DNA of 64,000 nt from Acidobacteriota bacterium (GTDB lineage Bacteria > Acidobacteriota > Blastocatellia > Pyrinomonadales > Pyrinomonadaceae), in the NCBI GenBank assembly GCA_003385635.1, contig QQUY01000001.1, positions 2,581,001 through 2,645,000 on the forward strand. Direction: 5' to 3'. The notes below the pieces were generated by a model that worked only from the letters and a program-made list of their open reading frames with translations, was not told where the DNA came from and did not search any database. This document shows positions 9,902-18,904 of the stretch, in pieces; position 1 is the stretch's first letter, and each line of letters opens with the position of its first letter. Made by a program: the position numbers and the translations under genes.

Positions 9902-10468
9902 CTATTGATTCAACTCCCTGTAAAGCCAGAGCTTGGCCGCCCGCCATTTTCTGACAACCGACCTTGAGCTGATTCCGAGCGCTTCGGCAACCTCTTCGTT
10001 CGTAAGGCCCCCAAAGAAACGCATCTCGACGATCCTGGATTGTTCTTCGCTAATCTCCGCCAATCGGCCTAGGACCTCGTCAAGCGCAAGTATCGATTCG
10101 GCCCTCTGTTCAACCGGCAGTTGGACATCATCAACTGAAAAGTGGACCGGGTTATTACCGCGCTTGGCAGCGGACCGGGTACGGGCGTGCTGGACAAGGA
10201 TCTGCCTCATAAGGTGGGAGGCAATACCGTAGAAATGGCTCCGGTTCTTCCATCCGATTCCGGATTGCTTGCTGATCCTGATGAAGGCCTCATGCACAAG
10301 GGCGGTCGGCTGCAAAGTATGTCCTTTTCGCTCACGGGACATAAGCATTCGCGCCTGCCGCTTGAGCTCTTCGTAAACGTAGGGCATAAGGCGCTCTTTA
10401 GCGTCCTCATCGCCGTCGTTCCAGTCCTGAAGTATCTGCGTGATCTCAGAGATTTCTGAATTGGCCAT
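9902..10468 (-). CDS. ECF-type RNA polymerase sigma factor (TIGR02999-like)
   Basis: Protein of 188 residues with an N-terminal sigma region 2 (about 10-75, including TALVHEAFIRI) and a C-terminal region 4 helix-turn-helix (about 125-185, GLTNEEVAEALGISSRSV). The family is known to sit beside Ser/Thr kinases in Acidobacteriota and Planctomycetes, which is the case here. I chose the ATG at 10468 (MANSEISEI) because family members begin about here; the 23 upstream codons look like leader. I see no anti-sigma factor, so control may come from the adjacent kinase (inference). Confidence 0.88.
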   Translation of the reverse strand: MANSEISEITQILQDWNDGDEDAKERLMPYVYEELKRQARMLMSRERKGHTLQPTALVHEAFIRISKQSGIGWKNRSHFYGIASHLMRQILVQHARTRSAAKRGNNPVHFSVDDVQLPVEQRAESILALDEVLGRLAEISEEQSRIVEMRFFGGLTNEEVAEALGISSRSVVRKWRAAKLWLYRELNQ

Positions 10469-10666
10469 TTTCGAACAGAAGCGATAGATCAGGTTGCCGA
10501 AGATAAATCGGTCCCTTTGCTTGAACCTGTATTCCACAACCTCGGTCGGACTTTAGCTTACATTATTGCCGCCTAACAAATGATTTGTCCGATCTGGCGC
10601 GTCTCCGGAACGATTTGCACATATGCGGGAAAGGATCGAAACATTTGAACACAACAGGAGATTGAA

Positions 10667-12868
10667 ATGGAAATCCCGAAAGCACAGTTTTTCGCACTTT
10701 TTCAGATGGCCGCAATGGTTCTGTTCATAACGGCGAACGCACTCGCGGGAACGTTCACGGTTTCCAACGACGCGGACTCGGGAGCCGGCAGCCTGAGACA
10801 GGCAATCGTCGACGCGAATGCTTCCGGCGGAGATGACGTCATTGAGTTTGACAACAGTTTTTTCAACACTCAGCGGACGATCGTGTTGACCTCCGGAGAA
10901 CTGGTCGTATCGGACAACTTGACCGTGAACGGACCGGGATCTGGCCTTCTGAGCATTTCCGGAAACGGTTCGTCCCGTGTCTTCAGCATTAGTGGCGAGT
11001 TCTCTTCACTGACCGTAACGATCAGCGGCGTAACCGTTCGGGATGGCTGGATAGATGCCAGCAGTTTCGCGGGAGGCGGGATCGCAGTCAACGATAGCAA
11101 TGGAGTTCCGTTCCACGTTACCCTGAACCTTGAGTCAGTCATTCTCACCGAGAATGAAGTAGTGGGAGGCGGAAGCGGCGGGGCGCTTCAGGTGATCCGC
11201 AATGGCGCGTTGAACATCACCAATTCGGTTTTCCTCAACAACAAGTCCAACGCCGGAAGCGGGATCGGTTGCGGGAGCGGATCAGGCTATTGCACGTCCG
11301 CAGAAATATCGAACACAACTTTTGAAGGTAACGCGGCCGGCAACGGTGGCGGAGTATTTCTATGCTGTGGTAACAACACTCCCAACGGAACGCCGATCAA
11401 TTTTGAGAATGTCGCCTTTATCAACAACTACGCAAACCAGAACGGCAGCGCATTCCGGGAGAACGCACTTGCTTCGATCTCGTTCACAAACGTGACCTTT
11501 GCCGGAAACCGTTCCAATTCAAATGGAGCAACATTGCAGCTTGCCAGAGGAACGTACGTATTCGAGAATGTCACCATCGCCCACAACTCCAGCGCAGACT
11601 TCAACACATCCGGGGGCATAGACGATCAGAACTTCAGCGCAGGCGGCATCACCATCCGTAATTCGATCGTGGCCAGCAACAGAAACGGAGTCGGCCCTTC
11701 TGATGTTAACGTCACCGCCGGCGATTTCATTTCTGCGGGACACAACCTCTTCGGAGTCGTATCTCCCCAGACGGTCATAACCGGCGATACGACGGGAAAC
11801 CAGATCGGCGTCAACCCGCGGCTTGATCCGGTCCCGCGCTTCCGGGGGGCAGCCACGAAAACGCTCGCGCTTCGACCCGGGTCTCCCGCCATTGATGCAG
11901 GTGACCCCGTCAACTTCGAAGCGACTGATCAGCGCGGAGTAGCCAGGCCTGTAGACGGCGATGGAACCGCGGGGGCGCTCCCAGATATCGGTGCTTTCGA
12001 GCGGCTCCTTACCGATATCTACCCGGCAAATCGTTTTGACTTTGACGGCGATGGTGCGACCGATGTATCGATATTCCGTCCGAACAGCCAGCCTGGCTCG
12101 CAGTGGTGGTTTCTGCGGTCATCGGATCAAGGCACACGGGGACTTCAATTCGGTACTGCCAATGACGTTCCGGTGGCGGCCGACTTTACGGGTGACGGGA
12201 AGACGGACATCGCATTCTGGCGTCCTCCAACGGGCGAGTGGTTCATTCTTCGAAGTGAGGATGATTCGTTCTTCGCGTTTCCGTTCGGCGCCAACGGCGA
12301 TATCCCCGCCCCGGGAGACTTTGACGGAGACGGAATAGCGGATCCTGCAGTGTTCCGGCCATCGGCAGGCACCTGGTTCGTTTTCCGCAGCCTGGATTCG
12401 CAGATATCGGTGATTCCGTTTGGCGTTGCGACAGACCAGCCGATAGTCGCAGATTACGACGGTGACGGAACGGACGATGTAGGAGTATTTCGCGCACCAG
12501 ACAACCAGTTCTGGCTCCTGAGAAGCACGCTCGGCGTAAAGGCGTTTCAGTTTGGCGCTCCGGGCGACAGGACGGCGATCGGAGACTGGACGGGAGATGG
12601 TAAGGCGGATGTTGCTTTCTTCAGGCCATCGAGTTCTGAATGGTACGTGATCAGGTCTGAGGACGATTCATTCTTCGCGTTTCCCTGGGGAGCAGATGGC
12701 GACATTCCGGCGCCCGGGGACTACGACGGAGACGGTAAGGTGGATCCCGGTGTCTGGAGGCCCTCGGATAGCACGTGGTACATCTTCGGTTCGTCGAGCG
12801 GGTTCGAAGCAGTTCCGTTCGGGGTGAATGGCGACGTGCCCTTGCCTAGTTCGGTCAGCGTGAATTAG
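10667..12868 (+). CDS. Secreted beta-helix protein with C-terminal FG-GAP-like repeats
   Basis: Exported protein of 733 residues. The signal peptide (about 1-28) ends ANALAG. A CSLREAI-like segment, GSLRQAIVDAN, opens a right-handed beta-helix of about 400 residues with many N/S-rich rungs such as NTTFEGNAAGNGGG. A choice-of-anchor-Q-like stretch, RPGSPAIDAG...DIGAFE, follows near 405-445. The C-terminal part (about 455-733) has five or more repeats of the form DFDGDG...FRP...W, with D-rich calcium-binding-like loops. Such proteins are usually extracellular or surface adhesins or polysaccharide binders; no catalytic site is visible. AGGAG lies 7 bases before the ATG. It is divergent from the sigma gene across about 200 bases. 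Confidence 0.88.
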   Translation: MEIPKAQFFALFQMAAMVLFITANALAGTFTVSNDADSGAGSLRQAIVDANASGGDDVIEFDNSFFNTQRTIVLTSGELVVSDNLTVNGPGSGLLSISGNGSSRVFSISGEFSSLTVTISGVTVRDGWIDASSFAGGGIAVNDSNGVPFHVTLNLESVILTENEVVGGGSGGALQVIRNGALNITNSVFLNNKSNAGSGIGCGSGSGYCTSAEISNTTFEGNAAGNGGGVFLCCGNNTPNGTPINFENVAFINNYANQNGSAFRENALASISFTNVTFAGNRSNSNGATLQLARGTYVFENVTIAHNSSADFNTSGGIDDQNFSAGGITIRNSIVASNRNGVGPSDVNVTAGDFISAGHNLFGVVSPQTVITGDTTGNQIGVNPRLDPVPRFRGAATKTLALRPGSPAIDAGDPVNFEATDQRGVARPVDGDGTAGALPDIGAFERLLTDIYPANRFDFDGDGATDVSIFRPNSQPGSQWWFLRSSDQGTRGLQFGTANDVPVAADFTGDGKTDIAFWRPPTGEWFILRSEDDSFFAFPFGANGDIPAPGDFDGDGIADPAVFRPSAGTWFVFRSLDSQISVIPFGVATDQPIVADYDGDGTDDVGVFRAPDNQFWLLRSTLGVKAFQFGAPGDRTAIGDWTGDGKADVAFFRPSSSEWYVIRSEDDSFFAFPWGADGDIPAPGDYDGDGKVDPGVWRPSDSTWYIFGSSSGFEAVPFGVNGDVPLPSSVSVN

Positions 12869-13190
12869 ACCGTATCACGGAGAGCAGGAAGCGAATTTAT
12901 CGTGAGAAGTGGTCCACAGGATTTACATGATCGGAACGATTGAGAATTGAAACTTGGTAGTTGGGAGCGAAGGGTACAAGGTTTAGAGTTCACTGTAGAA
13001 AAGCTTGGCTTTCTGGCAGTCTCAAGACGATATATTTGAACCTTGAATCTTTAACCCTCAATTTCCAACTATGAATTTTCAATCTACCAGGTACTATTTG
13101 TCATTTCAGCGCAAGTGATTGGAGGCGGGCAAGCCCGCCGCCAATCGACTATTCTCTTACCGCTCACTGCTCACTGCTCACTGCTTACCG
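12869..13190. repeat. Intergenic region with repeat cassette A, copy 2
   Basis: No gene is visible. About 12985-13190 repeats 7019-7215, including AAGCTTGGCTTTC, CAAGACGAT, the TTGAA/CAATTT heptamer-like units, CATTTCAGCGCAAGTGATTG, the hairpin GGCGGGCAAGCCCGCC, and GCTCACT heptamers reaching the next stop codon. Differences are concentrated in the heptamer part. Confidence 0.75.
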
Positions 13191-14414
13191 CTACCCGCTT
13201 ACTCCCCGAACACGTTCCCTGCCGATCCCGTAACCGATAAATCTCGCCGGAATATTTCTAAAGAAGCGGAATTTCAGAAGAAAGCGGAGGATCGCGGGTA
13301 GATCAGGCGGACGGTCTTTGCTTGCAAGGGCCGCAGTGATCACTCGCTTTTGAGCCTGAATCTGGAACAACTGGACCAGCTTGGTTGGAAACAGACGCCT
13401 ATCCTGAATCGATTGAAAAACTGCGGTCGGGACTCTTCCGCGGGACAACAGCTTCGGCCCAAGTGCGTTCGACGCCGCCACGGCATCCTGGATCGCGAGA
13501 TTGATTCCCACGCCCCCGACTGGCGACATCGCGTGAGCCGCGTCTCCGATAACGAGCAGGCCCGGGCTGAACCACTTTTCCAGTCTGTCCACCTTTACCT
13601 CGAGGGTCTTTACATCGTCCCAGCTTGCAGGAATCCCGGTCTCGTCTTCGAGAAAATACGTCGTTTCTTCGATCGTTCTTCGGAACTCTTCGATCGGGGT
13701 TTCCCGAAGATCACTGTCCTTCCCTTTCGGAACAAGGTAAGCGACCTGCCAGTAATCGCCCCGATTTAGAAGTACCATCATCTTTCCCGCTCCAAGGATG
13801 CCGAATGTCTCGTTCGGATGTTCTACCGTCCTGGGTACACGGAACCAGAGGACGTCCATCGGAGCTCCGAACTCCATCACTTTGAGACCAGCTTGTTCTC
13901 TCAAGATCGAATGTCTGCCGTCACATGCGACGGTCACGCGCGCCCTCAGCTCTGCCCGGCCCTCCGGGCTCTCCACCCGCACACCAGCACATTCTCCATT
14001 CTCAATTATCAATCCAGTGGCTTTATGTCTCATCCGCAGGTCGAAGTTCCCGAACTGCCTGCCGTGATCGGCAAGCAGGTCGAGAAAATCCCATTGAGGG
14101 ACAAAGGATAGATAGTCGAATGGAGAAAGGCCCCTGAAATCGACGACCTGCTGAACGCGGTCGCCGATGTGAACTCCAAGCTGCTGAACCTTGTTTTGCG
14201 GTAGCTTCTTAAATTCGGGGAGGATGCCGATCTGGTCGAGAATTTCGAGAGTGGAGGGATGGACAGTGTCTCCGCGGAAGTCGCGCAGAAAGTCGGCGTG
14301 CTTTTCGAGAACGGTAACTTTGACGCCCTGCCGTGCCAGCAGGACACCGAGCATCATTCCGGCAGGCCCGCCGCCGGCGATGAGGCAATCAGATTTGCCG
14401 GCTGATGCAGTCAT
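13191..14414 (-). CDS. FAD-dependent monooxygenase (PHBH/UbiH fold)
   Basis: Protein of 407 residues. The N-terminal dinucleotide motif is IAGGGPAGMMLG (about 12-23). The second FAD signature, GDAAHAMSPVGGVGIN (about 287-302), and DGRHSILRE in the middle mark the p-hydroxybenzoate-hydroxylase-like group. Members hydroxylate aromatic or isoprenoid-quinone substrates with NAD(P)H and O2; the substrate here is unknown. The start ATG at 14414 is directly preceded on its own strand by CTGACTC-type heptamers and has no ribosome site. The last residues (GVSG) and the TAG stop are encoded inside a GCTTACC/GCTACCC heptamer array. Confidence 0.88.
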   Translation of the reverse strand: MTASAGKSDCLIAGGGPAGMMLGVLLARQGVKVTVLEKHADFLRDFRGDTVHPSTLEILDQIGILPEFKKLPQNKVQQLGVHIGDRVQQVVDFRGLSPFDYLSFVPQWDFLDLLADHGRQFGNFDLRMRHKATGLIIENGECAGVRVESPEGRAELRARVTVACDGRHSILREQAGLKVMEFGAPMDVLWFRVPRTVEHPNETFGILGAGKMMVLLNRGDYWQVAYLVPKGKDSDLRETPIEEFRRTIEETTYFLEDETGIPASWDDVKTLEVKVDRLEKWFSPGLLVIGDAAHAMSPVGGVGINLAIQDAVAASNALGPKLLSRGRVPTAVFQSIQDRRLFPTKLVQLFQIQAQKRVITAALASKDRPPDLPAILRFLLKFRFFRNIPARFIGYGIGRERVRGVSG

Positions 14415-14417
14415 TGA

Positions 14418-14458
14418 ACAATAGAATTCAGGAGTCTGAAGTCAGGAGTCAGGTGGTG
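14418..14458 (-). repeat. 7-bp array upstream of the FAD monooxygenase
   Basis: On the minus strand this reads CTGACTCCTGACTTC and related heptamers and ends about 5 bases before the ATG at 14414. Confidence 0.65.
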
Positions 14459-14601
14459 AGGAAGTGAGAGAAACAAGAAAGGCAGAATATAAAGGATGCC
14501 GCTTTTTTCCGATCGCAGTTGGCCGCTTTCGTTCCGGCCTCAGAATTGGCCCGAAAAAATCGCGCCATGATACTTATCCTCTTTATCCTGTTCCTCCTCC
14601 G

Positions 14602-14644
14602 CTGACTTCTGACTTCTGACTTCTGACTTCTGACTCCTGACTTC
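14602..14644 (+). repeat. CTGACTT 7-bp tandem array
   Basis: Six consecutive units of CTGACTT/CTGACTC that end directly at the TAA stop codon of the minus-strand gene at 14645. Confidence 0.85.
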
Positions 14645-15283
14645 TTATTTATTTATCTCCATCGAGTACATTATCGCGGCGAAGGTGTCCTTCCGGTCGC
14701 CGAACTTGTCGCCGTTCGTCGAGACCATTATGTTCAGCTGCTGGTTCTGGCCCTGGTAGTTGCGGAATGCGATCCACTGATGGCGGCGCGGGCTGTCGCT
14801 CTCTTCCGGCATCGCCTCGATCCACTCGACACCCTTTACACCGTCGATCTCCAGATACCTGGCGCTTTCATACTTGCCATTCTTAAGTTGTTCGAGCGCG
14901 CTGTTGTAGGTCGCTTCGAGGCTGGTCTCGGACGGAAAATTCGCAGGCATCACAGAGATAGTGCCTATAAGGAAGCCGGTCGCAGGTGATCCGTAGTTGA
15001 AGGATTCCTTCTTGACGTCCATCTTGTTCCAGCCGTCAGGAAGCTTCCAGCGGATCCCCTGATCCTCCCATTCGACCTCGGTCGAATTGTCCTGGATCTC
15101 TTTCTGAGCGGATGTGAGGTCCGGAGTTTCCGCGCCCGAATCGGACGTTGTTTCGGTAGTATCGCTGGTTGAATCGCCTGAGGAAGAATCGGTGGCGTCC
15201 TTGATCTGCTGTTGGATCTGATCAGTGATGCCGCAGAAAGACAGAACAAACATCAGTATGCCGAGAGGAACGATAAGTTTCAT
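14645..15283 (-). CDS. Putative exported lipoprotein, unknown function
   Basis: Protein of 212 residues. The N-terminal hydrophobic segment ends at Cys17 (VLSFCGI), which resembles a lipobox, although Phe before the Cys is unusual. A Ser/Thr/Asp-rich linker (about 25-60) is followed by a compact domain with VEWEDQGIRWKLPDGW and a predicted alpha/beta pattern to the end. AGGAG lies 9 bases before the ATG. I do not recognise the family. It shares a 22-base leader word with the membrane protein gene at 18669. Confidence 0.75.
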   Translation of the reverse strand: MKLIVPLGILMFVLSFCGITDQIQQQIKDATDSSSGDSTSDTTETTSDSGAETPDLTSAQKEIQDNSTEVEWEDQGIRWKLPDGWNKMDVKKESFNYGSPATGFLIGTISVMPANFPSETSLEATYNSALEQLKNGKYESARYLEIDGVKGVEWIEAMPEESDSPRRHQWIAFRNYQGQNQQLNIMVSTNGDKFGDRKDTFAAIMYSMEINK

Positions 15284-15471
15284 TTAGATATCTCCTGGGA
15301 TTGGTGGTTAAGTCGCCCTATTCTCACCGCATTCGATCTGAAAATCAATTTTTGGTCATTCGCGCGCCATCATTCCCAATCACTGAAAAAAGCAAACTGT
15401 TACAATGTCTCCGTTCACCACCCGATTCCGGTCACCATTCACTACCCATAGCCGGGATCGGGGAGAATACT

Positions 15472-16209
15472 ATGAAATCAATCAGAACCATTCAGACTTC
15501 CATATCGATCTTCATTTTCGCGGCGGCACTGGCCGCTCAGGAAAATGTGTTCGAGTGGCAGGACGTAAGCTGCCAGTTCAAAGGAACTTACGATTCTGAG
15601 AAGTATGATGAAAAGACACTTCAAGACACTCGCGCATTGATCGATTTCGGCTTCGGACTGCCGCTTCAAACTGATCAGACAGTCTTTGATGTTGCGAAAA
15701 TAAGTAGTCTCGACGTAAATGAGCTGGACGCTGAGTACTTTGCAGTGAAAAAGAGGCTGGAAGGTCTAAACTCTGTCGAGAACGAGTATTTTCGGTCCCT
15801 GAAGAAAAGGCACCTTGATACACTCGATGCTTCTTACAGGCTGAAAAGAGTAACCCTGGTCGCACATTTCGAGCCAAAGGTCCTTGAGTTCGCACAATAC
15901 GAACGGGCATGTTTCGTCAAATGGGGCCAGCCCGTTATCGAGGGGGGACAGTCGTTGCTTGACGCCTGGCGAAAACTTACCGACGAACAAAAGACAAGAA
16001 ACGCTTCTCCGGAAGGCGTCGAGGCAAGATACAGAGGACGGTTCAACTCTTCTGCAAGGGATAAATGGGCGTTGGTCGATGTACTTGGATTTGGCTGGTG
16101 GAATTGCGTCAACAAATCGATACCTTACGTCGAGTCCGACGGCACTCCCGAAGAAGAGTTCAAGAAGTTGTTCGAGAAGGTCGACAACGTCGAATGCGAC
16201 GAACCGTAA
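15472..16209 (+). CDS. Exported protein of unknown function
   Basis: Protein of 245 residues with a signal peptide of about 22 residues (ending AALAAQ). The mature part is charged and mostly helical, with several Cys and Trp residues (CQFKGTY, CFVKWGQP, GFGWWNCVN) that could form disulfides. ATG at 15472 is chosen because GGGGAGA lies just upstream and the signal peptide starts there. Only 32 bases separate it from the antiporter gene, so they may be co-transcribed. No family is recognised. Confidence 0.7.
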   Translation: MKSIRTIQTSISIFIFAAALAAQENVFEWQDVSCQFKGTYDSEKYDEKTLQDTRALIDFGFGLPLQTDQTVFDVAKISSLDVNELDAEYFAVKKRLEGLNSVENEYFRSLKKRHLDTLDASYRLKRVTLVAHFEPKVLEFAQYERACFVKWGQPVIEGGQSLLDAWRKLTDEQKTRNASPEGVEARYRGRFNSSARDKWALVDVLGFGWWNCVNKSIPYVESDGTPEEEFKKLFEKVDNVECDEP

Positions 16210-16241
16210 AGAGAAGCCGCAAGCCCCGGCTTTCGCACTAA

Positions 16242-18233
16242 ATGCACACACCTGAACTGTTCGCTGATCTACTACTGATCTTCCTGGTCTCGGTGCCGGT
16301 CGCATTCCTGTGCCTGAGACTCAAACTCCCACTGCTCGTCGGCCTTATGCTGACGGGCATTCTTATTGGTCCGTATGGCCTCGGCCTTATCCACGGATTG
16401 GAAGAGATCGAGATACTCGCCGAGATCGGCGTGGCGCTTCTGCTGTTCACGATCGGTGTGGAATTCTCGATCTCAAAACTAAAGGAGCTGCGGCGACTCG
16501 TGATCCTTGGAGGCGGACTTCAGGTGCTCCTCACGATCGCGGTCACTGCCGGAGCTGCAGTGATGTTCGGCCGCGAGCTTCGACAAGCGGTGTTCTTCGG
16601 GTTCCTCATCGCGCTGTCGAGTACGGCGATCGTGCTAAAGACGTATGTCGAAAGGCGCGAGATGAATGCGCCCCACGGAAAGAGCGGCATCGGAATTCTA
16701 TTGTTTCAGGACATCAGCATTGTCGTTATGATGCTACTGGTGCCAGTTCTCGGCGGGACCGAGTCGATGTCGGCGAGCGATGTCCTCTGGTCGCTTGGAG
16801 GATCATTCCTGGCCCTGATCGCGATCGTCGCCGCCGGCTGGCTGCTTATCCCACGCTTCCTGAAATTTGTCGTCAATCTGCGGAGTCCGGAGGTGTTCGT
16901 GCTTTCGGTGATCCTTCTCAGTCTTGGAACCGCCTGGATCACTTCCCAATTCGGCCTTTCTCTCGCACTTGGTGCGTTCATAGCTGGACTCGTTATCTCG
17001 GAATCGGAGTTCCGGCACCAGATCACCGCCGACATACTTCCCTTCCGTGACGTTTTTAACAGCTTGTTTTTCGTGTCGATCGGCCTGCTTCTTTCAATTC
17101 CGGCGCTGATCGCAAACATCTCTACCGTCGCGATACTTGTACTTTCTTTGTTCGCGGTCAAAGCACTGATCATATGGCTTGTGATCAAGGTTCTGGGCTT
17201 CCCGCAAAGGGTAGCGATCATGACCGCGCTCGGTCTCGCTCAGATCGGCGAGTTCTCCTTCGTGCTCGCGAAGGCCGGAAAGTCCGCACAGCTTCTGCCT
17301 GATTCGGATTACCAGACGTTTCTCGCCGCTGCGATCATCACGATGGCGGCGACTCCGTTCGTTATCGCCGGCGCTCCTCGAGTTACAAACCTGCTTCAGA
17401 ACATCCTTCGCGACAGAGAACCGGACGGCGTGGACGAACAAGAAGAACTGCACCTTACCTCCAGTGGAGGCCTCACTAATCACGTCATAATCGTCGGCTA
17501 CGGCCTTAACGGGAGAAACCTGGCAAGAGTGCTCCGTGCAGTGACCGTTCCTTACACCGTCCTTGAGCTGAATCCACGGGTCGTTCAGAAGGCGAAGGAA
17601 AAAGGTGAAAAGATCAACTATGGGGACGCGACGAGGCGCGAACTCCTGAACCACGCTCACATCGATGAAGCCAACGCACTGGTCCTTGCGATGTCGGACC
17701 CGATAAGTGCGAGGCGCACTGTAAGGATCGCCCGCCAAATGAAACCGGATCTGTATATCGTGGTTCGAACGCGATACGTATCAGAGATCACGGAGCTCCT
17801 GGAACTGGGTGCTAACGAGGTGATCCCAGAGGAATTCGAGACGAGCATCGAGATCTTCTCACGCGTTCTGCAAAGATATGGTGTGGCAAGGCAGGTTATC
17901 GAACAGCAGATAGAAACGATCCGGAAGCAGGGCTACGAAATGCTGCGCTCGCCTTCGGCAGTCGGCCAGATCAAAATGGCGAACCTCAACGCCGCGCTTC
18001 ATTCAGCCGCCACCGAGACAGTCGTGCTTCGGGAGGGATCGTCGGCGATCGGCAAAAGCCTGGGCGAACTCCACTTGCGGCGGGAAACGGGAGTAACGAT
18101 CATCGCGGTAATCCGGGATAACCACACCACGGTCAATCCCGGAGCGGAATTCACCGTCCGGGAGAATGACGGACTGGTACTTCTGGGAGAATCGGAAAAG
18201 ATCGAGGAAGCAGCGAAAACACTGCTTCGCTAG
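16242..18233 (+). CDS. KefB/KefC-type CPA2 cation:proton antiporter with RCK domain
   Basis: Protein of 663 residues. The N-terminal part (about 1-385) has some twelve hydrophobic segments of the Na+/H+ exchanger fold, including SSTAIVLKTY and ALSLGLGAFIAG-like motifs typical of KefB/C. After a short linker, a TrkA-N/RCK domain (about 405-525) carries the NAD-binding motif VIIVGYGLNGRNLARV, and a TrkA-C domain lies near 575-660. It should move K+ or Na+ against protons across the inner membrane, gated by nucleotide through the RCK domain. Direction and ion cannot be read from the sequence. Confidence 0.93.
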   Translation: MHTPELFADLLLIFLVSVPVAFLCLRLKLPLLVGLMLTGILIGPYGLGLIHGLEEIEILAEIGVALLLFTIGVEFSISKLKELRRLVILGGGLQVLLTIAVTAGAAVMFGRELRQAVFFGFLIALSSTAIVLKTYVERREMNAPHGKSGIGILLFQDISIVVMMLLVPVLGGTESMSASDVLWSLGGSFLALIAIVAAGWLLIPRFLKFVVNLRSPEVFVLSVILLSLGTAWITSQFGLSLALGAFIAGLVISESEFRHQITADILPFRDVFNSLFFVSIGLLLSIPALIANISTVAILVLSLFAVKALIIWLVIKVLGFPQRVAIMTALGLAQIGEFSFVLAKAGKSAQLLPDSDYQTFLAAAIITMAATPFVIAGAPRVTNLLQNILRDREPDGVDEQEELHLTSSGGLTNHVIIVGYGLNGRNLARVLRAVTVPYTVLELNPRVVQKAKEKGEKINYGDATRRELLNHAHIDEANALVLAMSDPISARRTVRIARQMKPDLYIVVRTRYVSEITELLELGANEVIPEEFETSIEIFSRVLQRYGVARQVIEQQIETIRKQGYEMLRSPSAVGQIKMANLNAALHSAATETVVLREGSSAIGKSLGELHLRRETGVTIIAVIRDNHTTVNPGAEFTVRENDGLVLLGESEKIEEAAKTLLR

Positions 18234-18243
18234 ACCTTGAATA

Positions 18244-18669
18244 TCAGCTTTCCGAGCCCCTCATCTTTCCAAGCACAATGCCGATCACTCCGCCAGCGAT
18301 CGTCCCCATGAAGGTCATTGCAAAAACATCCACTATCGGCGCGGAAATACTCGTAATGACATTCATAAATGCTGTAAAACTTAAGTTTACAGACATCGAA
18401 TAGAAGAAGATCAGGACGCCGCCGACCTTAAGTCCGTCAACGAAGTTCCTCGCTTTTGCCCAGTTCTCGGCAACAAAGGCGATCATTCCCGCGAGGACCA
18501 GATTGAACACCGCAAGTGCGATCATATCCGGCTCTTCCTTCATCATCCCGGGAAGGTCCGCGATCTGAGTCCGCATCCACGCCTCAAGAAAGAGCCCGTA
18601 GATAAGGAACCCGAGAAGAAATAAAACGATACCGCCGGCGAGTGATGAAACTATGAATCTTACGATCAT
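18244..18669 (-). CDS. Four-TM membrane protein, unknown function
   Basis: Protein of 141 residues with four hydrophobic segments: about 5-28, 48-66, 82-103 and 112-133. A GGVIGIVLGK glycine-rich segment lies at the end. GGAGG lies about 7 bases before the ATG, one of the best ribosome sites in the window. It converges on the antiporter gene with only 10 bases between stops. The organisation resembles small uncharacterised membrane proteins of Acidobacteriota and Bacteroidetes; no function is assignable. Confidence 0.75.
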   Translation of the reverse strand: MIVRFIVSSLAGGIVLFLLGFLIYGLFLEAWMRTQIADLPGMMKEEPDMIALAVFNLVLAGMIAFVAENWAKARNFVDGLKVGGVLIFFYSMSVNLSFTAFMNVITSISAPIVDVFAMTFMGTIAGGVIGIVLGKMRGSES

Positions 18670-18793
18670 ACTTTCCTCCAGCTTTTCAGATTGGTTATAA
18701 AGCCGCCCTACGCCTGGATCGTGAGGATTGTGGAATGAATACGGGGATTATTTAGCAGTCAGTCAATGAAGTCAACGTTTAGAGATATAACAG

Positions 18794-18898
18794 CGGACCG
18801 CGGGCATCCTTGCCCGCATCCCGGAAATAAGCTGGACATCGGGTCTTATTCGCCCATGCCACAGGAAGCACGAAGCAGGCAGGGATGCCCGCGGTCCG
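18794..18898. repeat. Inverted-repeat element between genes
   Basis: CGGACCGCGGGCATCC-TTGC at 18794-18813 is the inverse of 18879-18898 with one mismatch. The 65 bases between form no gene. It ends seven bases before the uvrC stop codon and could act as its transcription terminator, although no T-run follows. It may also be a small inverted-repeat (MITE-like) element. Confidence 0.7.
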
Positions 18899-18904
18899 TC
18901 TTCT

